Source: an uncultured bacterium (GTDB taxonomy: Bacteria; Bacteroidota; Bacteroidia; Bacteroidales; CAIXTV01). From it: DNA of 60,426 nucleotides. Of this stretch, positions 9,194-18,246 are shown piece after piece; positions within the stretch are counted from its first letter, which is position 1, and each line of letters begins with the position of its first letter. The notes below the pieces were generated by a model. It was not told the origin of the DNA and made no database searches. It saw only the letters and a program-made list of their open reading frames with translations. The position numbers were made by a program, and so were the translations under genes. The DNA lies in assembly GCA_903922465.1 (NCBI GenBank), contig CAIXTV010000091.1:1-60426 (forward strand), given 5' to 3'.

Positions 9194-12100
9194 CTAAAGT
9201 TGTTTCGCAATTTCCATATAGCGTTGTGCCTCGCTCATACTTTCTTGAGCACCGTTTTGGTCGCCACTTTGCTGCTTTTGCTGCGCTTGAAATTGATAAA
9301 TTTGCGATAAGGTTACATAGGCTGGTTTAAAGCCTTGATTAATTTCAATGGCCTGTTTCAGATAGTTGATTGCCGAATTCACATCGTTCTTCTTCAAATA
9401 TACCTGCGCCAAACCAAAATAGCCATATACAAACTTGAAATTCACCTTAATAATATGCTGAAAGGTCTTCATGGCATTGTCCAAATCGTTTTTATAAAGA
9501 TAAATAAAACCTTGATAATTCAAGCCATTCTCATAATCGGGATAAACTGTAAGCAACTGATTGGCAACCCTGAGGGCAGTATCATATTTTTGCATATTCA
9601 TATAAATCTCGGTCAAATTGAGCAAAGCAGCTTCATTGGTCGGAACGTCAATTATCGCCTTATTTAGATAAGTTATGGCAGTGTCAACACTGCGACGGGC
9701 AGCATATTGCGAACCCAGCAAATCGCTTTTATCGCCACGCTTCAGCACTACACAAATTGGCTTTCCGTCAACAGTAACCGAATAAATGGTGTTTTTGGGT
9801 GGAAAAATATTTTTTTGTAGCTGATATGGGTCCATATAACTGTTAACGAAAATTGCATAATCCCAATCCACATTGCCGCGCTCGAAATAACGTATGTAAG
9901 CAAAATCAACCTTATCGGTATCGTGGCGGAAATAATAATTTAATATTTGAAGATGGTTTGAGCCAACCACAATTTTTTTAGCAGGCTTGGGCATATCCTT
10001 TAAATTCAAATCCTTTTTCAACCATTCAGAAGCAGCACGAATGCCGTGATAGTAATAATCGGTTTCATAAAAACCCCATGCTTTGTCTAATCCGCCAACC
10101 ATTTCATTATAATAGACATATTCGTGAGGATGGTTTTTGATGATATGTTTCAGAGGAAGGAAAAGTAAAACAGCTAAGATTATTAAAGTTATGATTCGGG
10201 CAATATTGTTCTTCAACAAGCGTAAGAGTGTTTCGTAACCCAAAGCACTGGCAACCACAAGGGTAGGATAGGCAAAAATAACATGCCTCCATCCACCATA
10301 TACATTTGAATGTTTGTAGATGATGTAGAAAATTGGAAAAGCAAAAGCAAATAATAAAATAAACAGCCACATGAACGAATACTTTTTCATTGCCTGAAAA
10401 AATAATACCCCGAAGAGCGCAAAACCCAATATCACCGCAATAGGAATGGTAATGAAGATGTATTTAGGAAGATAATTCCAAGGTGCATGATCCGACCAAA
10501 TTATTCTTCCTTCGAATATTTGCCTTAGACTTGTGGCAAAATTTTCCATTAACTTTAAAGCCTCAAATGGATGTTTAAAAGGACTTTGCAGGGCATAGGG
10601 CCAAAGAATCAGCCCCAAGAGATAACCAGCCAAACTTACGCCTCCTAAAATAAATATCAGGCGTATCATAAAGTTGAAATTGTCTTTCTTAAATATTTTT
10701 CCTTTGGTATAAATAAGGAAATACATGCCTGCAAAAAGGAAAAGATAGGCAACCAACAAAAGACCCCCAATACGCACACTGATGGCAGCGGCAATTCCTA
10801 AAGCCACATAAAGCAAACTTTTGATTTTAATTTCGGGCAGGGTTTTCAGGAAACGCACAATAAAATATATTGCCATGATATAACCCATGGCAAAAGGTAT
10901 ATCTTTCGGATTATTAAAAGAATGTCCAAGAAACCTTGGCGATAAAAACAACATCAGTATGGTGATAATTCCTGCCCTCCAACCTCCACCAATCAACAGA
11001 ACCAGCAGTCCGGCAAACAAAATAGTAGCCCAGCCACACAAGGCATTCATTACATGTCGGGTTTCGTAAATATTGTCTACATGAAAAAAATTATTATAAA
11101 AAGCAGTAATATTATCGAAGGACGAACCATAAAAAGGCATATGATAACTATCGGAATAATGTAGGGCGGTAGTGTCTTTTCCCATAGAAGTATAATACTT
11201 AACCACCTTCTGGGCATATTCATATTGCACAGGTTCATCACCCGAAATCCCCGCATCTAAACTAAGCCACGACATCCCGAAAAACATCAGCGTAATTAAT
11301 GCCGAAAAAATAAAACGATAAATAGAACTTTCTTTAATAAAATCAAATTCCTTGTGGGGCTTTGATTTTAATTCCTTCAAGGGAAGAATAAAGTTCCACT
11401 TAATAAAATTGATGAAGCAAGAATAAGTTTTTTGCAGAAAACCTTGTGCTGCAGCCTTTGAACTATAAGGATGGCTTTGTGAAATGGTGGCTAAACTAAT
11501 ATCGACATCCGATTTTTTGAGTTTATAATAAACCATACTTTCAAAATTTTCGGCCGGTGCGTCAGCAAAGGCATATCTTGCATATTGAGTATTTATCAAA
11601 CACAAAGGAGAGAAAATATTAAGCTTCTTAAGATTTTCGTTCGAAAAATTGAAATAAATGGCAATATTATCCTTGTTCACCGGACGTTTAACCAAAAATA
11701 AATCGTTCAGGTTAATGGTCTTGATTAAATTGTTGATGTTAAACAAAACCGCATACTTTTTCGTAGCATTGTCAAGTCCCGTTGCAAAAGCATTTGGGGT
11801 TTTCGAAGGAATAATGCTCAATTTCTTTTGCTGAATAAGTTCGGCGCAAAAGCTGTTCTCCTGAATTAATTTCACAGCTGCATCATTTGCGTCGCCCACC
11901 ACAACAATTTCCATGTTCTTCTGACTTTCAGGTCTTATCTTCTGAAAACTTTCAAGTAGAAAAGGAATACTTTCCTTTTGCTCATTAATCGGAATGATTA
12001 AAGAAAAAGATAAAGGTTGAGAGGTAGCAGGTGCTTTATCAGTTTTAGCCTGATTTGCTTTGTTGTTGGCAACGGGTTTTTTATACGGAGTATTATTCAT
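9194..12100 (-). CDS. Membrane glycosyltransferase: GT2-like head, GT39-like core, TPR tail
   Basis: A 968-residue three-part protein. Residues about 30-210 look like a divergent GT2 domain (FSLIIPINEQKESIPFLLES), but I see no clear catalytic DxD, so it may be inactive. From about 265 to 650 there are around ten membrane helices of the GT39/PMT type, with the acidic loop motif SGDEPVQYEYA near 287 and LSPRFLGHSFNNPKDIPFA. Residues about 805-945 form tetratricopeptide repeats. GT39-type enzymes transfer sugars from polyprenyl-phosphate donors on the outer face of the inner membrane. It lies 24 bp after a DPM1-like GT2 gene that could make such a donor. The acceptor is unknown. The fusion itself is clearly visible as one uninterrupted frame. 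Confidence 0.78.
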   Translation of the reverse strand: MNNTPYKKPVANNKANQAKTDKAPATSQPLSFSLIIPINEQKESIPFLLESFQKIRPESQKNMEIVVVGDANDAAVKLIQENSFCAELIQQKKLSIIPSKTPNAFATGLDNATKKYAVLFNINNLIKTINLNDLFLVKRPVNKDNIAIYFNFSNENLKKLNIFSPLCLINTQYARYAFADAPAENFESMVYYKLKKSDVDISLATISQSHPYSSKAAAQGFLQKTYSCFINFIKWNFILPLKELKSKPHKEFDFIKESSIYRFIFSALITLMFFGMSWLSLDAGISGDEPVQYEYAQKVVKYYTSMGKDTTALHYSDSYHMPFYGSSFDNITAFYNNFFHVDNIYETRHVMNALCGWATILFAGLLVLLIGGGWRAGIITILMLFLSPRFLGHSFNNPKDIPFAMGYIMAIYFIVRFLKTLPEIKIKSLLYVALGIAAAISVRIGGLLLVAYLFLFAGMYFLIYTKGKIFKKDNFNFMIRLIFILGGVSLAGYLLGLILWPYALQSPFKHPFEALKLMENFATSLRQIFEGRIIWSDHAPWNYLPKYIFITIPIAVILGFALFGVLFFQAMKKYSFMWLFILLFAFAFPIFYIIYKHSNVYGGWRHVIFAYPTLVVASALGYETLLRLLKNNIARIITLIILAVLLFLPLKHIIKNHPHEYVYYNEMVGGLDKAWGFYETDYYYHGIRAASEWLKKDLNLKDMPKPAKKIVVGSNHLQILNYYFRHDTDKVDFAYIRYFERGNVDWDYAIFVNSYMDPYQLQKNIFPPKNTIYSVTVDGKPICVVLKRGDKSDLLGSQYAARRSVDTAITYLNKAIIDVPTNEAALLNLTEIYMNMQKYDTALRVANQLLTVYPDYENGLNYQGFIYLYKNDLDNAMKTFQHIIKVNFKFVYGYFGLAQVYLKKNDVNSAINYLKQAIEINQGFKPAYVTLSQIYQFQAQQKQQSGDQNGAQESMSEAQRYMEIAKQL

Positions 12101-12124
12101 AAGTTAAAACTACTTATTTACAAA

Positions 12125-13069
12125 TTAATTGAATTTTTCTTTTTGATGAATAGTATTGATAATAAAGGGGGGAGTCCCTTTCGAAATGCGTTGGTTTACG
12201 ATAATTTCGCGCCACACAATAGCCATAATGACCAATAAAAATGAAGTAAGGGCAATGGATACGGGAGCCGAAATGGCATTCACCTGATTAAATATCTGGA
12301 AAAATTTACAGACATAAAGTAATGCTCCTGCGAAAAATCCGAAAAATCCCAAATATAAAAGGATGCGCACAAACTTATCGGAAACGGTAATAAAATCGAG
12401 ATTATAAGATATAAACATTCCCAAATTCCATTTGGTTTTTCCAAAAGGACGTTTATGTTGTGTGATGGGAAGTTGTGCTATTTTCTTTGCTCCCACATAC
12501 AACATAGGTGTATTATAATGAACATAACCCTGACTATCTTTTAAATTTTCAAGAATAAGGGCATTAAACATGCGGAATGCACTACCAAAATCGCGAATTT
12601 TTAAACCCGTCAAATATCTGTTCACCCGATTGCCCAACCACGAAATAAACTTCCGTTGCAAGGTTTCCACACGATGTTCGCGGTAAGTAGCCACAAGGTC
12701 GTAACCTTCTTTTGTCTTTTCGATAAACTGTAAGATGTCTTCTGGATTATGTTGTAAATCGCCATCCATCATAACAATCCATTTTCCTTTGGCAACTGTC
12801 ATTCCAGCGCCCAAAGCTTTCACTTGTCCAACGTTTTTATACAATTCAACCACCTTAAGATTGGGAATTATATCTACTGCTTTTTTAAGTTTTTCTAAGG
12901 AATCATCGCTCGATCCATCGTCCACAATAATAATTTCGTAAGATTGCGTTACTTTTGAAAACACCTCATTAATTTTTTCAAGAAGCAAATCAACCCCTTC
13001 AGCTTCATTATAAATGGCAGAAACCAGGCTGATGTCAACAGTGAACTTATGATCGGAACCGTATTGCAT
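12125..13069 (-). CDS. Polyprenyl-phosphate glycosyltransferase, GT2 (DPM1/GtrB-like)
   Basis: A 314-residue GT-A enzyme. It shows VSAIYNEAEGVDLL near the N terminus, the nucleotide-binding VDDGSSDDS at 49-57 and the metal-binding MDGDLQHNPEDI near 99-110. Two C-terminal membrane helices (about 232-258 and 268-290) are followed by a basic tail. This is the usual form of bacterial enzymes that move a sugar from a nucleotide donor to undecaprenyl phosphate. It sits directly upstream of the membrane GT39-like gene, which would use the lipid-linked sugar. The sugar identity cannot be told. The 220-bp gap before it carries an inverted heptamer element. Confidence 0.88.
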   Translation of the reverse strand: MQYGSDHKFTVDISLVSAIYNEAEGVDLLLEKINEVFSKVTQSYEIIIVDDGSSDDSLEKLKKAVDIIPNLKVVELYKNVGQVKALGAGMTVAKGKWIVMMDGDLQHNPEDILQFIEKTKEGYDLVATYREHRVETLQRKFISWLGNRVNRYLTGLKIRDFGSAFRMFNALILENLKDSQGYVHYNTPMLYVGAKKIAQLPITQHKRPFGKTKWNLGMFISYNLDFITVSDKFVRILLYLGFFGFFAGALLYVCKFFQIFNQVNAISAPVSIALTSFLLVIMAIVWREIIVNQRISKGTPPFIINTIHQKEKFN

Positions 13070-13106
13070 ACTTGTGTTTTGTTAAACAAATAAAAGAGAA
13101 TCAGGA

Positions 13107-13282
13107 AAAAGTCTCAAGTCTAAAACTCCAAATTTCAGGACCCAAGGATTTGGCATAGTCTCCCTTTTCTTGTTATTCGTGATTAGGAACTTTCTATTAT
13201 CCATAGTTTCTAATTTCTTTGTCATTTTCTATATTTTTTTTTCTTCTTTGAATTTTGAATTTGAAATTTGGGGCTTGGATCT
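13107..13282. repeat. Heptamer-repeat element with inverted ends
   Basis: The left end consists of 7-bp words such as CAAGTCT, AAAACTC, CAAATTT and CAGGACC. The right end, read on the minus strand, has CAAGCCC, CAAATTT, CAAATTC and AAAATTC. The two ends are therefore inverted copies of one heptameric style around roughly 90 bp of unrelated A+T-rich DNA. A similarly built element lies in the folE-queD gap (49567-49731). It resembles short heptameric repeats or a MITE-like element; no coding capacity is seen. Confidence 0.55.
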
Positions 13283-13289
13283 TATTCCC

Positions 13290-13943
13290 CTATCTTAAAT
13301 ATTTGTCAGTAAAGTCCCGTTTCCTGATTACTCTTGCGGGATTTCCGTAGGCTACAACATTGGGTTCAATATCATTTACCACTACGCTGCCCGCACCTAT
13401 CAAAGTATTCTCTCCGATATAAACTTTTTCGCGAATAACAGAACCTGCGCCTATAATAGCACCATTGCCTACGTTAACTGTTCCTGTGAGAACTGTTCCT
13501 GGATATATATTTGCAAAATCACCAATCACACAATCATGATCAATAATAGCACCGGTATCTACAATACAACATTTACCAATCCGCACTGAGGTTTGGATAA
13601 CACTGTTATGATTGATGGAAGTTCCATTTCCTATAATGACGTTTGGTGAAACGGTGGCATAAGGCGAAATAAGTGTAGCCAGCATATGTTCGTTTCCCAA
13701 TTTGTTCAAAATTTTATATCGAACTGAATTTTCGCCAATGGCAATATGGAAAAATATTTTTCCGGCAAATTCATCAGTCAACATCAATTCGGGAATACCC
13801 AATACTTTTAAATTATAAATGATGCAATCTGGCGTATCCATCGAAAGAAAACCAAGCAAATTATATTTCATTAAGGTAGCAAGGTCTGCCATCTTTTTCC
13901 CATGACCCCCTGCTCCAATAATTACTAATTTTGAGTTTTGCAT
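13290..13943 (-). CDS. NeuD/PglD-like sugar O- or N-acyltransferase
   Basis: A 217-residue acetyltransferase. Residues 1-80 form a nucleotide-sugar-binding Rossmann-like domain beginning KLVIIGAGGHGKKMADL. Residues about 85-205 form a left-handed beta-helix of hexapeptide repeats (for example IGNGTSINHNSVIQTSVRIG), ending in VVAYGNPARVIRKRDF. NeuD/PglD enzymes acetylate sialic acids or the 4-amino group of UDP-amino sugars. The aminotransferase two genes upstream would supply an amino sugar, so a PglD-like role is plausible. The probable catalytic base is the His in DTGAIIDHDC. The gene is 14 bp after the epimerase gene. Confidence 0.85.
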   Translation of the reverse strand: MQNSKLVIIGAGGHGKKMADLATLMKYNLLGFLSMDTPDCIIYNLKVLGIPELMLTDEFAGKIFFHIAIGENSVRYKILNKLGNEHMLATLISPYATVSPNVIIGNGTSINHNSVIQTSVRIGKCCIVDTGAIIDHDCVIGDFANIYPGTVLTGTVNVGNGAIIGAGSVIREKVYIGENTLIGAGSVVVNDIEPNVVAYGNPARVIRKRDFTDKYLR

Positions 13944-13957
13944 ATTAAGTAAAAGCC

Positions 13958-14986
13958 TTAAATAATTTCACCATTGTATGAAAGTTCTTTTATCCGTTTG
14001 CTCCAATCCATAAGCGATTTATACCATTGCAAAGTATAACAAGTTGGGTCAACAGGATCGAGTATGCCTTTATCGAGAGCATTTTTTATTTCAATTATAC
14101 CATCATTGATGTTAAATTCGGTTTTATAACCCAAGGTGTTGGAAATTTTATCGAAGTTCAGATTATAACTCCTGTTGTCAGCATCATCAGGTATACGATG
14201 TATGGTTGCATTAGGAATAACATTAACTACATATTGAGCCAATTGTTTTATCTGGAAATTCTGATCGTTGCTTCCTACATTAAATGTTTCTCCTGCAACT
14301 TTTTCGGAAGGGGCATCCATACAAAGAATAAATGCCTTAATAACATCCCTCACATGAACAAAAGGACGCCATTGTTCACCACCACCCATTATGTAAATGT
14401 TATGTTCTTTCCATGCACGCATAGTCATAATGTTAATGGCCAAATCAAATCGCATTCTTGGAGCTAATCCATAAATGGTTGCGTTACGAAGCAACACAAT
14501 TTCGAAATTTTTATCATGTAATAATTTGAGATCATCTTCAACAGCAACTTTACTTTTAGCATATTGAGTAAGCGGTGCTAAAGGATCAGTTTCTGTAAGA
14601 GAGGTTTTAGCTCCAGCCCCATAAACACTTGCTGAACTAGAATAGATATAACGTTTCACGCCATATTCTTTTGCTGCTTTTGCAATCCTTATAGCTCCTT
14701 TATGATTAATGTCGACGGTTAGTTGAGGGTCTATTTCAGCAGAAGCATCATTGCTTAATCCTGCCAAATCAATTACAACATCAATATTCTTCAGAAAATC
14801 TGTATTTACATAACGAAGATCATCTTTTAAGAAACTAATATTTGGATTTCCCTCCAGTTGTTTGATTTTATCGTAACCGAAAAAGTAGCGATCGAGAGCA
14901 ATTACCTGATGTCCTTTATTAAGAAGGGTTTCGCACATAAGTACGCCAACATATCCGCCGGCACCTGTAACTAAAATTCTATTCAT
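13958..14986 (-). CDS. NAD-dependent nucleotide-sugar epimerase/dehydratase (extended SDR)
   Basis: A 342-residue extended short-chain dehydrogenase. The NAD motif GAGGYVG is at residues 7-13, the active-site pair is YAKSK near 141-145, the Ser region is YSSSASVYG, and the substrate-side motif is RNATIYGLAPRMRFD. Such enzymes act on UDP- or GDP-activated sugars as epimerases or dehydratases; the exact substrate cannot be assigned. The gene lies 12 bp after the aminotransferase stop and 14 bp before neuD-like, so the three are probably one transcript making an acylated amino sugar. Confidence 0.85.
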   Translation of the reverse strand: MNRILVTGAGGYVGVLMCETLLNKGHQVIALDRYFFGYDKIKQLEGNPNISFLKDDLRYVNTDFLKNIDVVIDLAGLSNDASAEIDPQLTVDINHKGAIRIAKAAKEYGVKRYIYSSSASVYGAGAKTSLTETDPLAPLTQYAKSKVAVEDDLKLLHDKNFEIVLLRNATIYGLAPRMRFDLAINIMTMRAWKEHNIYIMGGGEQWRPFVHVRDVIKAFILCMDAPSEKVAGETFNVGSNDQNFQIKQLAQYVVNVIPNATIHRIPDDADNRSYNLNFDKISNTLGYKTEFNINDGIIEIKNALDKGILDPVDPTCYTLQWYKSLMDWSKRIKELSYNGEII

Positions 14987-14998
14987 CTTATTAAATGT

Positions 14999-16132
14999 TT
15001 ATGATTTAAAATATTTTGAAATGGTATTGAATAAATAATCTATTTCTTCCTGATTCATAATAGTATGTATGGGCAAAGAAACAATGTTATCTTTAATAGA
15101 TTCGGTAAAACTAAGCGATGATTCAGCATATTTACCTTTATAACAAGTGAGGCTATGGCAAGCTGTATAATATCTTCTCACTGCAATTTCGTTTTCTTCC
15201 ATATACTTCACAAACTGAGTTGCTTCTTCGTGAAGAATAATTGGATAATAAAGATATGGGCAAAATACTTCGGATAGCACCTTCATATTCCGAATGAATC
15301 CTTTTGTTTCCAGATCGGAGAAAAAAGGTTTATATTTATCGATGTTTTGTTTTCTATTATCAAGAATGAAATCTATTTTCTCAAGATTTTTATTCCCTAC
15401 AATAGCAGAAATCTCTTGCATCTTCGAATTTAACCCAGGAATATCCACATCACCACGAACTTTTTCGAATTGTCCAAATTCGCGTAAGCGAGAAAGGATT
15501 TGATAGGTTTCCTCATCATGAACAATAGCGGCCCCACCTTCCATCGAATTGTATATCTTAGTTGCATGAAAGCTATAAATTTCATCGAAACCATAATGAT
15601 TAGGAAACTTACCCTTAAAAGTTGAAGCAAAGGCAGGAGCATTGTCAAAAAGCAATATTAAGCCATTTTTTATGCAGAATACTTCTAATAGTTCAATGTC
15701 AGGAAGATTTCCATAAACTCCAACAGCTAGACAAATCTTCACATCGTTTTCTTTCAAAAACTCAGAACTTACTTTTGTAATATCAATAGTAAGAGTTTCG
15801 TTTATATCACAAAAAACAGGTTTTAGATTGTTGGAAACAATAGCATTTATAGTTCCAGAAAAGGTAAAAGATGGTACTAATACACCGAAATGTTCGTGTG
15901 AGCTTGCCCCAAGTTTATATTTCCAAGCCTGAATCAGATGAAACAATGCCATTTCGCCATTGTTGAAAACGAGAGGTTTATGTTTTGATTGGAAATAATG
16001 TTGAAGGTTTTCTTCGAATAATCTAACGTGAGCAGAATTATTAGTAACCATGCCATTTGCAAGGCATTCACCAAAAGAATCCTGTATTTCGCTGATATTG
16101 GGCAAAAAAGGACGTACAATGTTCAGTTTCAT
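14999..16132 (-). CDS. DegT/DnrJ/EryC1-type sugar aminotransferase
   Basis: A 377-residue PLP enzyme. The Schiff-base lysine is in SFHATKIYNSMEGG (Lys at about 192), and FDNAPAFAST provides the PLP-pyridine contact. Length and motifs fit the family that aminates nucleotide-linked keto sugars. One difference from the most common signature is HATK rather than GHKxL. It is the first gene of the minus-strand glycan cluster, with a 295-bp divergent gap to mrdA. Some family members are dehydrases (ColD-like), but those have His in place of the lysine, so an aminotransferase is more likely here. Confidence 0.87.
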   Translation of the reverse strand: MKLNIVRPFLPNISEIQDSFGECLANGMVTNNSAHVRLFEENLQHYFQSKHKPLVFNNGEMALFHLIQAWKYKLGASSHEHFGVLVPSFTFSGTINAIVSNNLKPVFCDINETLTIDITKVSSEFLKENDVKICLAVGVYGNLPDIELLEVFCIKNGLILLFDNAPAFASTFKGKFPNHYGFDEIYSFHATKIYNSMEGGAAIVHDEETYQILSRLREFGQFEKVRGDVDIPGLNSKMQEISAIVGNKNLEKIDFILDNRKQNIDKYKPFFSDLETKGFIRNMKVLSEVFCPYLYYPIILHEEATQFVKYMEENEIAVRRYYTACHSLTCYKGKYAESSLSFTESIKDNIVSLPIHTIMNQEEIDYLFNTISKYFKS

Positions 16133-16398
16133 GAAATAGCTTAAATATTTTTTTCAAAGATAATAGTTTGTTCGGAACTGAGCAAAAAAGGAATTTAATT
16201 TGATGAAGTAATTGTGGTTAATGCTTAATTGAAGGACCTTTAAATAGTGTGAAATTAAGGAATTATAAAATCAAATGATGGATTTAATAAGCACTATAAC
16301 TTTTTTTAGCAACTTAATGTTTCTTGGACTTCCTCAAGCATTTGAACAGATAAATGTTATTTAATCATAAACAGCAAACCATTACAGACTGTTTTTCG

Positions 16399-16406
16399 TA
16401 TTTTTG
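16399..16406 (+). promoter_or_regulatory. -7 element for mrdA-rodA
   Basis: TATTTTTG matches the TAnnTTTG consensus 21 bp before the GTG start of mrdA. No convincing -33 element was found at the usual distance. Confidence 0.45.
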
Positions 16407-16427
16407 CAGCAATTGAAAGTTATTTAG

Positions 16428-18242
16428 GTGATACTCAAACAATCATTATCAGGTAGACGTTTTGTCATTATTTCCATATTTTTGGCGATAGGAATTATAT
16501 ATGTTACCCGTCTGATTTACCTGCAATTGATTGACGATTCATTTATTATTTCTGCAAATCGCAATGTTCTTCGTGAATTAACAGTTTATCCACCACGAGG
16601 CTTAATTTATGATCGTAATGGAAAACTATTAACCTACAATGAGGCAATATATGATTTAATGGTAATTCCAAAGCAGGTGCGAGATTTCGATACTATTGAG
16701 TTTTGCAAAATGCTAAATTTACCAAAGGAAGAATTTAAAAGTATGTTTTCAAAGGCATATAACTATTCTCCCTATAAAGCATCGGTTTTCGAAAAACAAT
16801 ATTCAAAAGAAGAATATAGTTTTATAGAAGAAAAATTATATAAATACCCCGGTTTTTATTTTCAATCACGTACTTTACGTAAGTATCCCTATCCAATGGC
16901 TGCTCATACTCTTGGATATATTGGTGAAGTAGATAACTCGGTTTTAGATAGCAGTCATTATTATAAACCAGGCGATTATATTGGTATAAGTGGTATTGAA
17001 AAGTCATACGAAGAAGTGTTACGAGGAAAAAATGGCTGCACTATTATGATGGTTGACAATCTGAACAGGGTTAAAGGAAGTTTTAGAGATGGATTATTCG
17101 ATACAATGCCTATTCCGGGACAGAATTTATATTCTTCATTGGATGCCGACTTGCAGGCTTATGGCGAATTGTTGATGAAAAATAAAAGAGGAAGTATCGT
17201 CGCAATTGAACCCTCAACAGGTGAAATATTGTCAATTGTAACCAGTCCTTCATATGACCCCAACCTTTTGGTTGGAAGGGTGCGCACTCAAAATTATGTA
17301 AAATTATCAGAAGATGCTGATAAGCCTTTATTCAATCGTGCATTGATGGCAAAATATCCACCCGGTTCCACATTTAAGCTGGTGAATGCATTGGTTGGTT
17401 TACAAGAAGGCGTGCTTAAAACTGCTACTGCTTTTTCTTGCGAAAGAGGTTTTCATGTTGGTAAATTGAATGTAGAATGTCATCCCCACCCCTCTCCTCT
17501 TGATTTAATGCATGCCATTGCAGTTTCATGTAATGCCTACTTTTGTAAGGCTTTTCGGGCAATGATTGATAGCCGTAAATTTCATTCGGTGCGTGAAGGT
17601 TATGAAACTTGGCGAAAATTAGTAATGAGTTTTGGCTTGGGCGAGCATTTGAATACCGACCTAACCAGCGAACTTAGAGGAAATATTCCTTCTGCAAATT
17701 TCTATGATAAATACCATGGCAAAAACCGCTGGAAGTCACTTTCGATAATTTCTTTGGCTATAGGTCAAGGTGAAATTGGCATTACCCCTTTACAATTAGC
17801 AAACTTAGCCAGTGTAATTGCTAATAGAGGTTATTATTTAACCCCACATATTGTAAAAGCGATTGGGAATAAAAAGAATCTTAACCCAAAGTTTCTCGAT
17901 AAGAAAAAAACTTTAGTAGATGCGGCTTATTTTAATATTGTGGCTGATGCCATGCTTATGGTTGTGGAGGCCGGAACTGCTTCGAGTGCTAAGTCAGATG
18001 AATATAAAATTTGCGGGAAAACTGGTACAGCACAAAACCCTCATGGGAAAAACCATTCTATTTTTATTGCTTTTGCACCAAAGGATAATCCCAAGATTGC
18101 AATTAGTGTTGTAATTGAAAATGCAGGTTTTGGCGCAACCTGGGCTGTCCCTATTGCAAGTTTGATGATAGAGAAATATATTTCAGGGAAAATTACCCGC
18201 CCCGATGTGGAAGAAAGTATGATTAACGCTAAAATCTATTAA
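16428..18242 (+). CDS. mrdA: Penicillin-binding protein 2 (elongation transpeptidase)
   Basis: A 604-residue class B PBP. A single N-terminal membrane helix lies near residues 10-30, followed by the pedestal domain (YPPRGLIYDRNG). The transpeptidase motifs are complete: SxxK as STFK with Ser at about 313, SxN as SCN, and KTG as GKTGTAQ near 530. The start is GTG; the hydrophobic segment follows directly and no better ATG exists upstream. PBP2 cross-links lateral wall peptidoglycan together with RodA, whose gene begins 4 bp after this stop. The organism is therefore probably rod-shaped or at least has an elongasome; MreB/C/D are not in the window. Confidence 0.95.
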   Translation: MILKQSLSGRRFVIISIFLAIGIIYVTRLIYLQLIDDSFIISANRNVLRELTVYPPRGLIYDRNGKLLTYNEAIYDLMVIPKQVRDFDTIEFCKMLNLPKEEFKSMFSKAYNYSPYKASVFEKQYSKEEYSFIEEKLYKYPGFYFQSRTLRKYPYPMAAHTLGYIGEVDNSVLDSSHYYKPGDYIGISGIEKSYEEVLRGKNGCTIMMVDNLNRVKGSFRDGLFDTMPIPGQNLYSSLDADLQAYGELLMKNKRGSIVAIEPSTGEILSIVTSPSYDPNLLVGRVRTQNYVKLSEDADKPLFNRALMAKYPPGSTFKLVNALVGLQEGVLKTATAFSCERGFHVGKLNVECHPHPSPLDLMHAIAVSCNAYFCKAFRAMIDSRKFHSVREGYETWRKLVMSFGLGEHLNTDLTSELRGNIPSANFYDKYHGKNRWKSLSIISLAIGQGEIGITPLQLANLASVIANRGYYLTPHIVKAIGNKKNLNPKFLDKKKTLVDAAYFNIVADAMLMVVEAGTASSAKSDEYKICGKTGTAQNPHGKNHSIFIAFAPKDNPKIAISVVIENAGFGATWAVPIASLMIEKYISGKITRPDVEESMINAKIY

Positions 18243-18246
18243 TTAA

